A stretch of 64,000 nt of DNA from Mytilisepta virgata (lineage: Eukaryota > Mollusca > Bivalvia > Mytilida > Mytilidae): the NCBI GenBank assembly GCA_028015205.1, contig CM051508.1, positions 11,302,001-11,366,000 of the forward strand, given 5' to 3'. The notes beneath the pieces were generated by a model that saw nothing but the letters and a program-made list of their open reading frames with translations, did not search any database and had not been told where the DNA came from. A program made the position numbers and the translations under genes. Below, in pieces: positions 12,178 to 25,559 of the stretch. Within the stretch, counting starts at the first letter, position 1; every line of letters starts with the position of its first letter.

Positions 12178-12996
12178 ATGTATGTCTGCAAAATTCAAAT
12201 ATCAAAACATGTGTATTATTAAAAATATTTTCGTTTTTCTTGGTTCATTAACATATAATAAAATTACACTTTTTTAATGAAAGCAAACAATGAAACTGCA
12301 AATATACAGAGGGTTCAGGCCATATTTCACAATTTTTATCTAATGAAGTGTAATTAATTGTTTCAATATGATGCTGAAGTAGAGAACGTCATTATACGAT
12401 ACGAATATCATTACACTTGAATTACTAATGGGGTCATATTTAAGTTGAATGCTTCTGACGCCAACCAATCAAATACACGGATTCATTTCGTTATTCAAAA
12501 CAAATAGTATGTACACACATCTAACATAGCATGTCGTTTTGTTTTTGTTTATTTTTTTTAGTTTATTGATGTTTACTTAACTTTTAGCCATCTTTTTAAA
12601 GAATATGTATTAAATCAATAATATTGCAATATTTTGTTTTATTCTCTGTGGTTTTGTATTGATTGGTTTTTGTTATTTATTAATTTTCTTTATTTTTTTA
12701 TTATTTTGTTTTGTCTGTCTCTTGACCTTCTTTCCTAAGTTGTTTTCAACAGCAAGGGATAAGTAACGTTTTCCTAGTCGACTATAAACAAGGTATCTGT
12801 CTGGATTTTAAGATATTTCTGTACATTTTTGTGTCCTTTAGTAGATATCTTCACTAAAATGCCTCTGTATATTTGCAGTTTCATTGTTTGCTTTCATTAA
12901 AAAAGTGTAATTTTATTATATGTTAATGAACCAAGAAAAACGAAAATATTTTTAATAATACACATGTTTTGATATTTGAATTTTGCAGACATACAT
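12178..12996. repeat. Perfect 135-bp inverted repeat with 549-bp spacer
   Basis: The left arm (12,178-12,312, from 'atgtatgtctgcaaaattc' to 'aatatacagagg') and right arm (12,862-12,996) are exact reverse complements as far as I can check by eye. The spacer shows no supported ORF. Arms this long and identical are unlike the decayed repeats around them. Confidence 0.9.
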
Positions 12997-13555
12997 TGTA
13001 ATATAGAAAACTGCTAAATTCGTCTCCCATGAATCATCAATTATCTAATTTAATATAAAAATCTTTTTGTTTGTTTGTGTGTGTTGTTTTGAATATTGTT
13101 TTAAAATTATCAGGAGAATTACATTTATACTTATGACATAATACCAAGTTTAATCTACTGTATAAATTTCTATTTTTAATATGCTAATTTGTTTATGAAC
13201 CTATCTTTTGGGGTATTTGATTATAATTACTTTTGGAGGGAATTTCTTTGTTCTTTAAGCACTCAACGAACAATGTTCTACCTGAAAATGTGTATATTGT
13301 GTTCTCTACTTTGAATTGTCTATTGAATGATATTTCCTTGCATAAGGTCAGCTTTATATATATTCTCTTATTGTTGACTATTTTATTAGTAAAATCTTGA
13401 ATAGCCAGTAAGTTTGAGATGACTGAATGAGTAAGTGAATAATTGGTCAAATGAATGAGAGATGTACTAGTCAATTCTGCGTAAGAGTTCTTAAATAATT
13501 ACAAAACAAATAGAATGGTTAACAAATATAATGGATACAAATAAAGTGGAATGAT

Positions 13556-13577
13556 AATATAATAATAATAATAATAG
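13556..13577. repeat. (AAT)n microsatellite
   Basis: Short run of ataataataata-type trinucleotides. Confidence 0.8.
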
Positions 13578-13639
13578 GATAAATTATGCTAAATAAAAAC
13601 AAATTAAAAATATGGAAATGTATTTCTCCTATTCCTGAC

Positions 13640-13972
13640 GTGTTTAATCGGTGGGATAAAAATACATAATATCTTTAACCACTTCCCGGTGATTAAATTT
13701 CTACGTGGGAATTACCACCCTTTTTTCTACAGTTATTAGAACGATAAAATAGAGAAGTACCGAAATGACGTCTATGTAAACAAACTACATAGCAACGACA
13801 TTTTCTTGAGGTTTTTGTCGAAAATCATAGGAGAAACAGATTCTCCTTCAATTTACTCGTGAGTTATGGAATTTCTCCACACTCAATAGTTAAATTTTAG
13901 ATTTTAACACGCTCGCTAAAGGCTCGGGTGGAGAAATTCCATAACTCACTCGTACCTGAAGGAGAATCTATA
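13640..13972 (+). mobile_element. Dispersed repeat ending in a foldback hairpin
   Basis: Matches 40,570-40,890 and 57,570-57,890 in reverse orientation ('accacttcccggtgattaaa' and 'tctactatcgag'-type landmarks). 13,838-13,969 forms an imperfect palindrome: 'agattctccttca...gagttatggaatttctccac' pairs with 'gtggagaaattccataactc...tgaaggagaatct'. Architecture fits a MITE or foldback element; no ORF. Confidence 0.65.
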
Positions 13973-14671
13973 TGAATCAATGTATGAATGCATGAATAAT
14001 CACAAAAATAAATATGTAATAATTTAAAAATTGTATATATGTTGAAACTAACTATTGTATTCATAATCATTATTCTAATATTTTGGTGTATACTATGATA
14101 AGATTTCCTACAGCACACACGATATTAAGAGGTATATCTTAAATGTTTTCGCGGAAGTAGCTAAATGATTTAGTGTTTGTTGTATTCAGGCTACATTTCC
14201 TAATACATATATTCTTACTGAGAGTGAATTATGACAAAATGTGATATCCTTGTTTTTGTAAAGTGATATCTGAAGAACTAGTTTGATATCTAGATCCATT
14301 TTTATACTGCTCAGTCAATAAAGACAACAATTTAAGAACTCGCACACCAAAGATGAAAAGCCTTAGGAAGTTTTACAGTTAAAATGAGCAAATCCTGACC
14401 ATGTTATCTAAATCATGAATCGTCCAACCATATTTTGCATTTTTAGGAAGCGGCCACGTTATCAGTAATCACACTGTATTGGTTTTTTATAGTATGTCAT
14501 ATACGGCAGAATTTCCAGATAGATAGATTAAGTTAAACAATGATGCATAAAAAATTTTGTTATAAAATATCAAATATCACTGTGTTTAAATTGATCTGAA
14601 ACTCATTTGAATTAATGTTTACAATGTCTAAAGACGAAATACAATTCGATTGTAAAATCTTTACATAATTC

Positions 14672-14807
14672 ATGGGGACACCAATATATGGTGATTTTAC
14701 CACTGGGTGAGCCCTTTATGATAAGTATTTTACTTCTTTTATTTTGGGTAAAATATTAACATGAAGGCCCTAACCACGGTAAAATCATCATATACAAATG
14801 TCCCCAT
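14672..14807. mobile_element. MITE-like hairpin element
   Basis: The ends are atggggac and gtccccat, with long imperfect inverted arms (about 60 bp, including 'gatgattttacc' pairing) around a short loop. Non-coding. Confidence 0.6.
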
Positions 14808-15339
14808 CATCTATATCGATTCTAAATAGGACAAATATGGAAGTTTCTAATGCGACGTAAGAGGTAAACAGGTAAAGAAAAAAAGATTAATTTCCTATCA
14901 GAATAGTAAAACAGAACCGTAAAATAATTTTAAAGCCGTGTATGTGTGATTTACAATCTAATAAATTGAGATTCTAGGTTTGAGCTGATTTTAGTTGTCA
15001 GTTCAAAAAATGGCGCCGAAGTCAAAGGCATCCTGTGTTACATCCCACCTTTTTTCTTCTGCCTCCCCCTTCTTCTGTATAAGACCCTCTACCTTTATTG
15101 TCATTTTTTTAAAATGTTTATTCATTTTATGAAAGAAATAAATACAACACCACAATTTTATAGCATAACTCAAATGTCTAAATGTTGTCAACTGTCACAT
15201 TTGATTTATTTTTGCTATAATATTGTGATATTTCATAAAATAACTCATTCATGTCCTGACTTAAGTGCGTTTGCCTTACCCCATTCGTATTACATCTTGT
15301 GTTGTCTGTTAGTGATTGATTCGTATCGTAGCTAATATC

Positions 15340-15640
15340 CTGCAGCCTTGCGGGTGGGGCGGGTCATAAACGGAAACCGATTATTGGATCGGATAATTAA
15401 GCCGTCTGCAGCGCCATTAGCTTTTTTTTCTAAAACTACAAACGTTGTCCTTAGCGTGCAGAGACTGTGGCATTCTGCAAAGATGTTACCCACTATAGTC
15501 CGCGGTCAGGCTTTCCGTATTATGACCTGACAACCCCTCAACGAGAGAGTCTACCCATATCAACCACCTTGGGACGCTGCTCTGTAGTTGAGCACCCGTG
15601 GACCACCACAGGTGCCTAATATGATGATTGGAGATGCCGC
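15340..15640 (-). repeat. Dispersed repeat, GC-richer, inverted relative to 27,930-28,195
   Basis: 'gcattctgcaaagatgttac', 'ggtcaggctttccgtattatg', 'gcacccgtggaccaccacagg' are reverse-complement matches to the 27.93-28.19 kb segment. No protein reading recognised. Confidence 0.5.
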
Positions 15641-17108
15641 ATATATGTCACGATTTATGAGGCCTACGCGTGTCTCATTTGTATCGAGACGGTTGGGTTC
15701 GATTTTATGATAATTTTCATCTGAATTTAATGTATTGTACGTGTTCGTAAACAAAACAAATGAATGCAATAAAACTAAATAAAAGACAGGTCTACTAATC
15801 CCATTGTCAACTATTATCCAGTCATGTGGTTATTTTTTGGCTCTGTTTTACTGGAAGCTAAACAGTACTTTGATTCTAAACATATAAATATATTCATATT
15901 TAAAACGTTTCTTAATTTACCCAAGTGAACACTTGAATTAGATAAAAACTGAAAATTTAAAAGCTCGTTTAGTGTATTAATCATCTAGCAGCTATTATTA
16001 CAACTTTATTGTAACTAATACATCTAGGTATGTATTAAAAAGGTATTAACGTATTGAAAACTAAGTTGCAGTATAACATTTTTCTCACATCCGACTAATT
16101 TTAACGCCTCTTTTTTACGACACAATAACTTCAACCAAAAATATGCTCTTTTCGTGACAAAAATCCCTAGTATCAATTATTTTATAAAAATTTGGCAATA
16201 TTGTATTGACATAAAGCAGTCTTTTCATATGTTGTTCATTTACGATGTGTGCAAGAGTTTATTTGGGTTGAATTTCACAAAAATGTTCGTAGAGCCATTC
16301 GACGGTCTTATGTATGTACCTGTAGAACAAATTGATGCATATGATGCATAAAAATTAAGATATTAAATAAAGATGTGAATGATTATTGTTCTTCCGTCTT
16401 TGCATTGAATTTACTAGTCATATTTACCTAGGGTTATCAACGATATACCAATAAATCAAAGATTCACAACAAAAAATAAAGGCCGAACTATTGACATAAA
16501 GTCAACAGTGATCAGTGTGACCTGACTGGAACAGAAATATATTTTTTTGATGAGTTAAACCGGTTTCATGAGTTAACAAATCATAACCCGTTATCTATTA
16601 TAACACTTTTTGTATATAAAACAATCGATCAAACAATTGTTGGTGCAAAGAATTCCATAAATGTGGGTCACATTTCCTTTCAAATACCAAGCACACTTCG
16701 TACCAATAAGGAAATAACTCTCACAGATAGGAAACCATGTGATAAAAACAAAGTCATTTTATAATATAGGTCAAGGTAAACCAATATTACTAATTTATAT
16801 GATAGAATTTGATCAGTCACAAGAATTGTACATTTCGTTAAGAATAAAATGAAACACTCGTTTGAGGAAAAGTGTAACTTTTAATGACGAAAACTCCGTC
16901 AGGTTTTATACAATATTTCTAAAAAAAATCTACAGATTGATTTATCTTAGATATTCATATTAAACTGGCGTGAACTGAAAAAAAAAAGTTAATTCTTGGA
17001 AAATGATAATGTTGTGATTGTATGGATCCCACAAATAGATGTTGAAAACATCCAACTCGAAGTTCTTCTTTAAATTTTGAGTAATTTTAACTTTGTTAGA
17101 AAAGAAAC
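15640..17108. other. Spacer, nothing recognised
   Basis: AT-rich, short meaningless frames only. Confidence 0.5.
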
Positions 17109-19057
17109 TAGTGGCTCAGAGGGCTGAGCCTATATCGCTCACCTGGTATGAAAGCCGTTTTTATTGATATACCTCAAAGAAAGAGGTCACTTCTCCCTAT
17201 CATTTTGAGATGTTGTAAGCTTTGTAGGAACCAATTTTCTGCATCAATGTCCTACTTACATGTCAGTATATTCTAAAGTTTAATGGTTCCCCAGAAGATT
17301 TGTGCATGTATTTCCAATAGGGTTTTATGTTAACCTAGGTCCTTGCTGGTGACCATTTTAAATGAGGGATTGACACCAAAGTAACCACACTTGGTCATAT
17401 CAGCACCTTATGAGGAAATCTTTTTCTCAATATTCAAACTTTAATATTAAAATTTATAGATAAAGATAAACATACCTAGCATTTTTTCATAAGATATTTT
17501 AATTTCATACATTTGGAAAAATAACTTGCGCGAAAGCCATTTCAATCCAGCATATATTACATCGCTTTATAAATTTATTTCGGTATTTTGTGAAACGTTT
17601 TATTTTTAACTACAGTTGAAACAACCAAGAGGCTCTCAAGAGTCTGTCTCGCTCACCTAGATTTAACTTTAAACCTTGAGCAGGACTAAAACTTTAAGTG
17701 TTGCAGTCAGTTTGGCTAGGGGTCTATGTTAAACTAAGTTCAGCTATGGCAGTCATCTTGGTTGACAGTCCAGGTCAATGGAAGCATTTCTAAAAGAGAA
17801 CCATATAAGGACCATTACTGCTAAGTGGTTTCAGACAAAAATATTTTTAAATAAATTTTCCCATAGGGTCCACTATTTAGCTATGTTCGGCCGTGGCAGC
17901 AATCTTGGTTGACAATCCGGGTGATCGGAAACAATTCTAAAAGAGGACCATCTAAGGACCAATGCTGCCAAGTTTAGTTCCATTGGCTCAGTAGTTTCAG
18001 ACAAGAATATTTTTGAGTGAATTTCCGATAGGGTCCTATGAGAAACTAAGTTCAGCTGTGGCGGCCATCTTGGTTCACAATCCACGAAATTGGAGACATT
18101 TCTGAAAGGGGACCTCCTATGGACCATTGCTGCCAAGTCGGGTTCCAACATGTCAAGTGGTTTCAGACAAGAAGATTTTTCAATGAATTTTCCCATAGGG
18201 CCTTATAACGATTTCAGACAAAAAGATTTTTCAGTGAATTTCGTATAGGGTCCTTTTTTAAACTAAGTTCGGCTGTGGTGGCCATCTTGATCCGGGACAT
18301 CGGACATATTTATTGAACCTCCTAAGGACCATTACAACCAAGTTTGGTTCCAATTAGCCTTGTTGTTTAATAGAGGAATTTTTTTTAAATTCATCCCCTT
18401 TTTTCTATTTTTAGTGACAGTAGCAGCCAATTTGGTTGGAAGCCGGGGATCCTGGACATAATTTTGGAAGGGGGCCACCCAACGACTATTCCACCAAAGT
18501 TTGTCCCAGTGGTTTCAGAAGAAAAGATCTTTAAAGGGCAAACACTCCTATAAGTAATCAATTGATGATTTTGGTCATGTTGACTTATTTGCAGATCTTA
18601 CTTTGTTGAACATTTTGCTGTTTACAGTTTGTCTTTATCTATAATAATATGGAAGATTATAACCTAAAACTGCAAAATTGCCTTAAAATTAACAATTAAG
18701 GGGCAATAATCCAACAAAGGGTTCACAGATTCGTCTGAAAATTTCATGGAAGTTCGATCTTGACCTGATGAACATTTTTACCCCATGTCAGTTTTGCTGT
18801 AAATGCTTTAGTTTTTGAGATACAAGACAAAAACCGCAGTTTACCACTATGTTTTATTTTTAGCAATGGCGGATATGTTTGATTATGGATAAAAACCTCG
18901 GATAAAATTCATAAACTATATACCCTATGAAAACATTAAAGTTTTGAAGCATTTGGCCCTGTAGTTTCTGAGAAGATCCTTGAAATAGTTTGCGACGACG
19001 ACGACGCCAAGTGATGGCATAAGCTCACATGGCTCTTTGGGCCAGGTGAGCTAAAAA
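17109..19057 (+). mobile_element. Bivalve-type repeat-bearing mobile element (two nested heads)
   Basis: Begins 'gtggctcagagggctgag...cgctcacctgg' and ends 'ggctctttgggccaggtgag' + ctaaaaa. A second head ('gaggctctcaagagtctg...ctcacctag') starts at 17,631, suggesting one copy inserted in or joined to another. The interior has imperfect tandem units of about 150-215 bp, each with 'ggctgtggcggccatcttgg'-type sequence near 17,750, 17,900, 18,065 and 18,281. Architecture resembles the non-autonomous elements with internal repeats known in bivalves (Pearl/Helitron-like); that class is inference. No transposase. Confidence 0.6.
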
Positions 19058-20190
19058 GGTTTTGTTTTGTCGTAAGGCTCTATAATTTTAACAAACGGTA
19101 TTCAAGCACGCATGAATTCATGTTAACACATTAACAAAAAGTTACTCGTGGTCAATTTTAAAACAACGGATCAATAGTGTGGATTGATATGATAAAATTG
19201 AGGGTTCCCGATGTAATATATGCTTAATTTTTCTTGATTAAGTAGCTTTGTTCATCTGACGTTAGTATATTGCTTAGCAAAGACAATTCCTAGCAACATT
19301 TTAGTTTAAGAAAGACTTAAGTTAAGAAGTTTTTATGCATACGGACCCAGGTGCTTAGTGCTTAATTTTGAAAAATGTCTCTGGTCCATAAACTTCAGTG
19401 TATGCATGAAGCATTTGTAAAGTGACAGAGGGGAACAGGTGCATGGATAGAATGTGTATACAAATATAGCAAAAAGAGGGAGACACAATATACAAAACAA
19501 TACATAAAAGTAAATCAATGCAATATATAGTCCTTGTGATAGAGCTTGGAAAGGCAACCAGAGATCTGCCTTTTACACTTTGTGTCTTTATTTCTCAGTG
19601 CTTGCCTTACGCTTGTTGATTAAGTAACTCAATGCCAATTCAAAATCATTATTTTGTAATTAACACGTGCCATGTATGAATTAAAACTTAAAATATATCT
19701 TATTTTGTATTATGTGTTTCTTCATTCTCATGTACGCAAATCCTATATCTGAAATTTTATCTCTCATTGCAGATTAGATGCCAAGTAATACGGTAAGTGT
19801 TCGTTCTTTTTTTTCAAAAGTCAAACAGAATGGAATGCAGAAACTCAAATTTGTTCCTTTATGAAATTTTAATTTAGCGACCCTTTTGAAACATCAGTTG
19901 TCATTCAAGGTTTATTTGTGGGACTGCACATTACATTGTGTTAGATTGATTTCATATTTTATATCTCTTTAATCTGTGATGCTTGTATACACTTTCGGAA
20001 ATATCGAATAATTTGTTCTTCTTCGTTTATGTTTTTTAAAAACATTGGTTTGTTTTCTGATATAAGGAAGCTTATGTCAGAGTTAATGGTTCAACATTAT
20101 ACATACTTTCGCACACACTTTAAAATAGTTAACGAATGCCCACCTTTTGGTTTTTTTATCATTACTTTCAGGCGAATCCACCATTTCATT
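19058..20190. other. Spacer upstream of unit 0, nothing recognised
   Basis: No supported exon or repeat seen. Confidence 0.45.
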
Positions 20191-20272
20191 ATGACACAAA
20201 AGCGGACCTGTATTAATTTATGGATATGGATATTTCGAGTAACAACTGACATGTTAATAGTACAAGCAGGAA
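20191..20272 (+). pseudogene. Possible signal-peptide exon of unit 0
   Basis: ATG at 20,191 opens a 27-codon stretch with a hydrophobic core (CINLWIWIF, then DMLIVQAG) ending in a consensus donor a|gtaagt at 20,273, phase 1, as in the signal exons of A and B (67 bp, phase 1). It lies 0.7 kb before the broken Ig1 exon. Sequence similarity to the A/B signal peptide is weak, so the call rests on position, phase and hydrophobicity only. Confidence 0.35.
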
Positions 20273-20984
20273 GTAAGTCGTATAAGCTAAATCTCTTAAT
20301 ACATTAATCGGTTGATCTCATGCTGATACAGTTTTACATTTTTACAATTAATAAACAATATTTGTATGTATATATATGACATGGATGACATCGAGTACGC
20401 AAAATTCGTACCTTGCACAGGAGCAGATTGGATCAAGATGTAAAATCGACTGGAGTCGCCAGAATGGATGTCAAGGCCTACGGTTAAATGCTAGCAGCAT
20501 GACAGAAACAACACAGAACTCTTGGCCATCGTTTTACACTTGAAATTGTTTTTAAATTATTATTACCAATCGTCAAGATATTGGTATATTAGTATTAACA
20601 TGCTGTTGGCCTGACCAATGATGCGAGCGCAGCAATACCAATAGCCCTTTTCAGAAACTCACTCCCGGTATCACGATTCTGACTCTAAAATTATAATTTG
20701 AAGCAAGTTATTTCCCTCACTTTACTGACTTCAGTTTCTTTTTCTGGCCTTAGTATATAGCACAATATGGCCATATTCCCATTAACAAATAAATTCACTT
20801 CGGATTACATAATAGTTAACCCATTAAACAAAGACTTTTCTAAATGACTTATGGGCTCCTATAGCGCTCGCTCTGCTCGCTAATATATCTTTTAATCAAA
20901 CAAGCAAATTGCTATTTAATTCATTCAGTTTCACATATTTCAAATTCTTGTCATTTTGTAATTTTGTATCTTTATAAGGTTAGA

Positions 20985-21289
20985 CTGAAATAAAAAAGAC
21001 AATTTATGGAAAAGCGGGTGAAACGATTTTGCTGCATTGTACATTAACTTATGAAAGGGCTACCTGGGACTGCGCTGCAGGCAGCAATACAACAACAAAG
21101 TATACCTTTATTAATTATACCGATGGGATATATATAAATTCACAGCTGAACGAGTCTAACATCAGACTTGTTGGAGAGAAGAATAGTTTATATAGCCTGG
21201 AAATAAAAGAATTCTCTACGAAAGATGAGGGGATGATTATACGAAAGACAACATACCATATACAATCATTTACCAGGTTCTGTTTAAAA
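20985..21289 (+). pseudogene. Decayed Ig1 exon of unit 0
   Basis: Frame reads GKAGETILLHC (B-strand Cys), ERATWDC (core Trp), then YSLEIKEFSTKDEG, matching the Ig1 domains of A, B and the minus-strand exon. After DEG the reading shifts: the expected Y-x-C is absent in this frame and IYQVLFK, the counterpart of IYKVFLK, appears in another frame. The donor a|gtaagt at 21,290 is still consensus and phase 1 in that shifted frame. A TAG directly follows the likely acceptor. Best read as a decayed duplicate; an unusual functional variant is less likely. Confidence 0.65.
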
Positions 21290-23520
21290 GTAAGTATATA
21301 TATTAGTATTTCATGCAAGTTAAATAAACCAACAATGACAGATTGTGTGCTTTACAACTATTTTTTTTTATATATTTCTATTGTTTTATATAAGTGAGCT
21401 GATATACGGCAACATAAGTTTCTTCGTATGAACGCTCACTGTTGCATTTCCCAAATTTGTATTTATTGCGAAAACGTCTTATTAGACTTTGAACTGACCA
21501 TAATATAATGTTTTAAATTATTCTTAAAAACATGTTATTAGATCTGGACAAGTCAGTCAATATAAGATAAAACAGCGAATTTTCGTCCTGCATACAGATA
21601 AAGTAGAAACATACAAAGACGTTTACAAGGATATACAATAAGCGTACAATTTATACTTTCGGCATTGTTTATATTGTTTATACTGTTAAAGTGTATTGTT
21701 TAAGATACTCTATGGTTCCAATTTTCATGCACAGAATGTACTCTTTTCGTCGATTTAAGACTCATCATTGTGTTTAAGGATTGCAATTTGAAACCCAAAA
21801 CAAAATGTACCATTTGTATAACAAATTGAAAGTATTAAGTTCAAGATAGTATCGATATACTATAAAATGAGCTGTTGTCCCCTTGTTATCACTTGTAGTA
21901 CATCGGTATATGTATCAACTTAGTGGTAGAAATTAATATTCTATGTATACCAATTCTAATGCATAAATTATGACTCATCGGGTGTCCCAAATATGAAAAT
22001 CCACATAAAGCGTGTGCATCAATAGACTCTGGGAGAGAAATTTAATTACTTATTCAATGTTCGAAATCGCGAATATGACAGCTGTTATTTTAAGTGAATA
22101 CGATACAATAAGGTTCCTCCACTGAATGTTTGCTGAAAATTTACCAGATGGTCACTTTTTATGTATACTTTTCAAATATGTAAAGAAAAACATACCTCCA
22201 TGACTTAGTTTTTTAATACTGAAGATAATTAACACTGAATTTGGTATATTTGAGCCCAAAACCCTCAATTGTTTATTTTTCAAGACTGTCACAAAAAAGT
22301 GTTTAACTTTTTAACGAAAAAAGATAGCTTCGTCAGGTGGTGAAGTAATTAGCTTCTTTTTGAAAAAGAAAAAAGTTGGGGTCCATGTGCTTATTGCAGA
22401 TATTTTAGAAAAAACATCAAATGTTAGTATGGTATAAAGGTTTTTTTGACGTCACAATGTGTGTCTCTTGGCGACGTCATTATCTCCCCCCTGCTACTCT
22501 ATCGTATTCCTTTAAGAAAACCCCGGCTCGTGTAATGAAAATAAAGTCCTTTCCGCCATTTTTTCCAATCAATAAACAAACGGAGATAATCCAATAAGAA
22601 AGATATGGGTAAACTCGACCCGCTGACAACTCGGACCAGGGTAAGTCGGACTGGAATAAGAATAATTTAGACGACCCCGACCATAGTGACAATGAGAAAG
22701 ATACTGTTAATGAAGTAATTATTAGCTTTTATGAACATCTCTCTATATACTCCGTCATACACATTTTGTAATATGGCTTAGAAGGCATGCAAGTTTAATT
22801 TGCCATAACCCAGTTGAACTGTAAATCAGAAAATGAATCTGAATTTCTTTTAAAAAACCCATTAAAACATAAGAGTAAGATTAGCTCTTTAAAAAAAACA
22901 TGTGCCGATTGGTGCTTTGGAACGTCGCGTAATGACGTCTCCGCCTCTCTCCACTTCTCTTCTTGTCAGCTTCAGAGAGAGAATTCACTTCTCCCTGTAA
23001 TCCTGAAATAGGCTGAGCCCTGTAAAATATGCACCCTCTATTCCCAAATCCGACTGTATTTCAATAAATCATAAAATATAGATAGTTTATAATAATGATA
23101 ATAAGTATATCATAAAATTACTGTTTATAGAACAACATTTCTGAAACAAAGTTGAAAAGTAAAGTATATGCACAATGCAAAACAAGCTCTAAATGGGATC
23201 AATATATATATAACATGGCAGAGAACTAAAACCGCAGTATATTTGAATTAAAATTATGTTTTTTATTTCTCAAAGAAAAACGTGCAAAAGACTCCTGATT
23301 TGTAATATAAAGATTAATATGTGCGTGTAGATAGCCTTTTGTACTTGTGATAGAATATCGATGAAATAATCAAACCAATTCCAGCTGTTGTATTTAGTAT
23401 GGTTTTGGAGTTGGCAGGTTAATTTCCATCAGGAGATTTTTTCTAATATTATGTACTGCAGAAATAATTTTCTTAACATTTTTATAAATTTCCTAATTCA
23501 TTAACTTTCATTTTGTTTCA
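21290..23520. other. Intronic or intergenic DNA of unit 0
   Basis: Ig2, Ig3, Ig5 or FN3 exons expected here by analogy with B were not found. Contains a 'cacaagatgtgcac' family copy at 21,715-21,790. Confidence 0.45.
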
Positions 23521-23521
23521 G

Positions 23522-23625
23522 TAATTCAGAACGTTTCTGAAAACACAATACTCCATGAAGCTTATAATGTTTCAAGCCAGCAATGGATGAATGGCGAAGA
23601 AAAATCAACACTTAAACGTGGTTAA
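23522..23625 (+). pseudogene. Tail-exon remnant 1 of unit 0
   Basis: After a good acceptor (ttttgtttcag) the frame reads QNVSENTILHEAYNVSSQQW then MNGEEKSTLKRG and stop. The last part resembles the 25,440-25,490 remnant (LVNGDEKTTL) in both DNA and protein, so this is probably a fragment of the same cytoplasmic-tail region. Confidence 0.4.
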
Positions 23626-23939
23626 AAACATGTGCATGATAAAACTTTGGATCGCATATACAAAATCAAGTTTTTAGTTTTAATAGAAATGTGAATATAA
23701 GTACACAATATTTTAATTGTACTTGAATATGTCTTTAACTTATGCACAAAAAATATCTTCTTATAGAAAATGTTAATCTGAGTATATATGATGCCAAATT
23801 TGGTTCACTGAATGAGCATATTTAATTCTGTTAAGAGTTAGAAAATATTTAAACCTTAAGAAAAAAGCAAAAATTCCGAAGAGAAATTGTGATTGGTTAT
23901 ACGACCAAATTTTCAAACAAAAACAATTAAAATTAAAGA

Positions 23940-25166
23940 CCAGAGGCTCTCAAGAGCCTGTATTGATCACCTGATTTATATAGACAATAAACAGAAAAAT
24001 GTGAGTCAGATGGTCATGGCCATCATGTGTTTCATTTCTAGTATGATTTGTATAGGAGTGTGTTTAAATTTGTGAAATGTTTTGTGAGAAGTTTGTGAAA
24101 TATTTCCAATAGGGTTCAGTGGTAAAGTATGATATGTGTCGGCAGTCATTTTGAATATTTGATAAGCTCCAAAAGCTAACAAAGACTACCTCAGTTCATT
24201 TGTGCATGATTTGATTTCTGAGAAGATATCTCAAAGTGCATAATTGACACTTGCAGCCATGTCAAATTTTGGATCGGCACCAAAAACATAAATTTTGTTA
24301 AGGACCATTGTCTGATCATCATAAACTTTGTGGAGAACCATGTAAGGATCGTTCCTGCAATATAACAATTCAATTTTTATAGTTTCAGAGAAGAACGTTT
24401 TTTGAAATTTCAGCCAATCAGAGCACATAAATTGCCATGTTGAATTTATCAGAACCAAAAACGTAAATTTTGTTAAGGATCATTATCTAATCATTCACGC
24501 ATAAGATTACTTCCATCCGTCAAGATGTTTGTATGTTACTTTCCCATAGGATCCTATTTTAAATGTCTTCCACGGTGGCGGCCATCTTGGATTTCAGATT
24601 GACAAGAAAAACATAAAAATTCTAGCAGAACGAGTAAGGAGCATTCCTGTAATATATCAATTTAATTGCTTTTGTATTTTCAAAGAGGGTTTGGAAATTA
24701 CACCAAATCAGAGTGCATAATTGAACCTGGCAGTCATGTTGAATTTCGGATCGGCACCAAAAACATCAGTTTTGTTAAGGATCATTATCTGATCATTCAG
24801 GCATAATAATACTTACATCTGTCAAACGGTTTCTGACAAGAAGATGTCTGTATGTATTTCCCACAGGATCCTATGTTAAAAGTGTCCCTTGGTTGTGGCC
24901 ATTTTAGATTTCATACCGGCACAAAAACATAAACGTTTGTAGAGGACCTTGTAAAGATCATTCCTGTAATATAACAATTTAATTGCGAATGTAGCTTCAA
25001 AAGCAAAAACATAAACTTCCTAGAGGACCATCCACTGAACATCTCCATTAAGTTTGGTTTCAATTGGTCATGGGGTTTTGGAGAAGATTGAATGTGAAAA
25101 GTTAACAGACGGACGACGGACAAAGGAAAGCAACAGCTAACAATGGCTTTAGCCAGGTGAGATAAC
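23940..25166 (+). mobile_element. Bivalve-type repeat-bearing mobile element inside unit 0
   Basis: Head 'cagaggctctcaagagcctg...gatcacctg', tail 'ggctttagccaggtgag'. Interior tandem units share 'ggatcggcaccaaaaacat' and 'ttgttaaggatcattatctg' near 24,270, 24,450 and 24,755. Same family as 17,109-19,057. It sits between tail remnants 1 and 2, so it inserted into, or helped break, unit 0. Confidence 0.6.
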
Positions 25167-25269
25167 AAAGCTATGCGTTTTACAGATAAGCCTTCAATTC
25201 CAAAACAAATTAAGATGCATTTCTAAGTAGCTAAACATAAAATATAATGTGGTTTGTTATCAAACTTTT

Positions 25270-25495
25270 GTAGTGATTTACGAACCAAGAACAACTACTG
25301 GTTAATATTCGTTAATATAATCGGAGGCCATGTCTTGTACTTGGTATTTCCTCATTTCATTTCTGGATAAAACGTAGAAGAAAACAGCATAGAATTCAAC
25401 AAATTCCAGTGCAATATGAAATTCAAAATAAATTTATCAACTGAAAAATTGGTAAATGGCGATGAGAAAACAACCCTTTAATATGTGATATAATT
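25270..25495 (+). pseudogene. Membrane/tail-exon remnant 2 of unit 0
   Basis: Reads TKNNYWLIFVNIIGGHVLYL then VFPHFI, equivalent to the TM helix of A and B (KNNQWLLFGNVIGGLSLYFI). A small indel follows, after which FWIKRRRKQHRIQQIPVQYE matches the stop-transfer and proximal tail. An in-frame stop then precedes LVNGDEKTTL. Disrupted relic. Confidence 0.6.
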
Positions 25496-25559
25496 TTTAG
25501 ATGTACTCGAAAACTTTAACAATATGTGGCCCTATAAACTTTTGTAGCACCTGTCATGG

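Noticed and set aside
17873..18196. 107-codon frame on the minus strand
   Set aside because: Lies wholly inside the internal repeats of the mobile element; repeats itself and resembles no protein.
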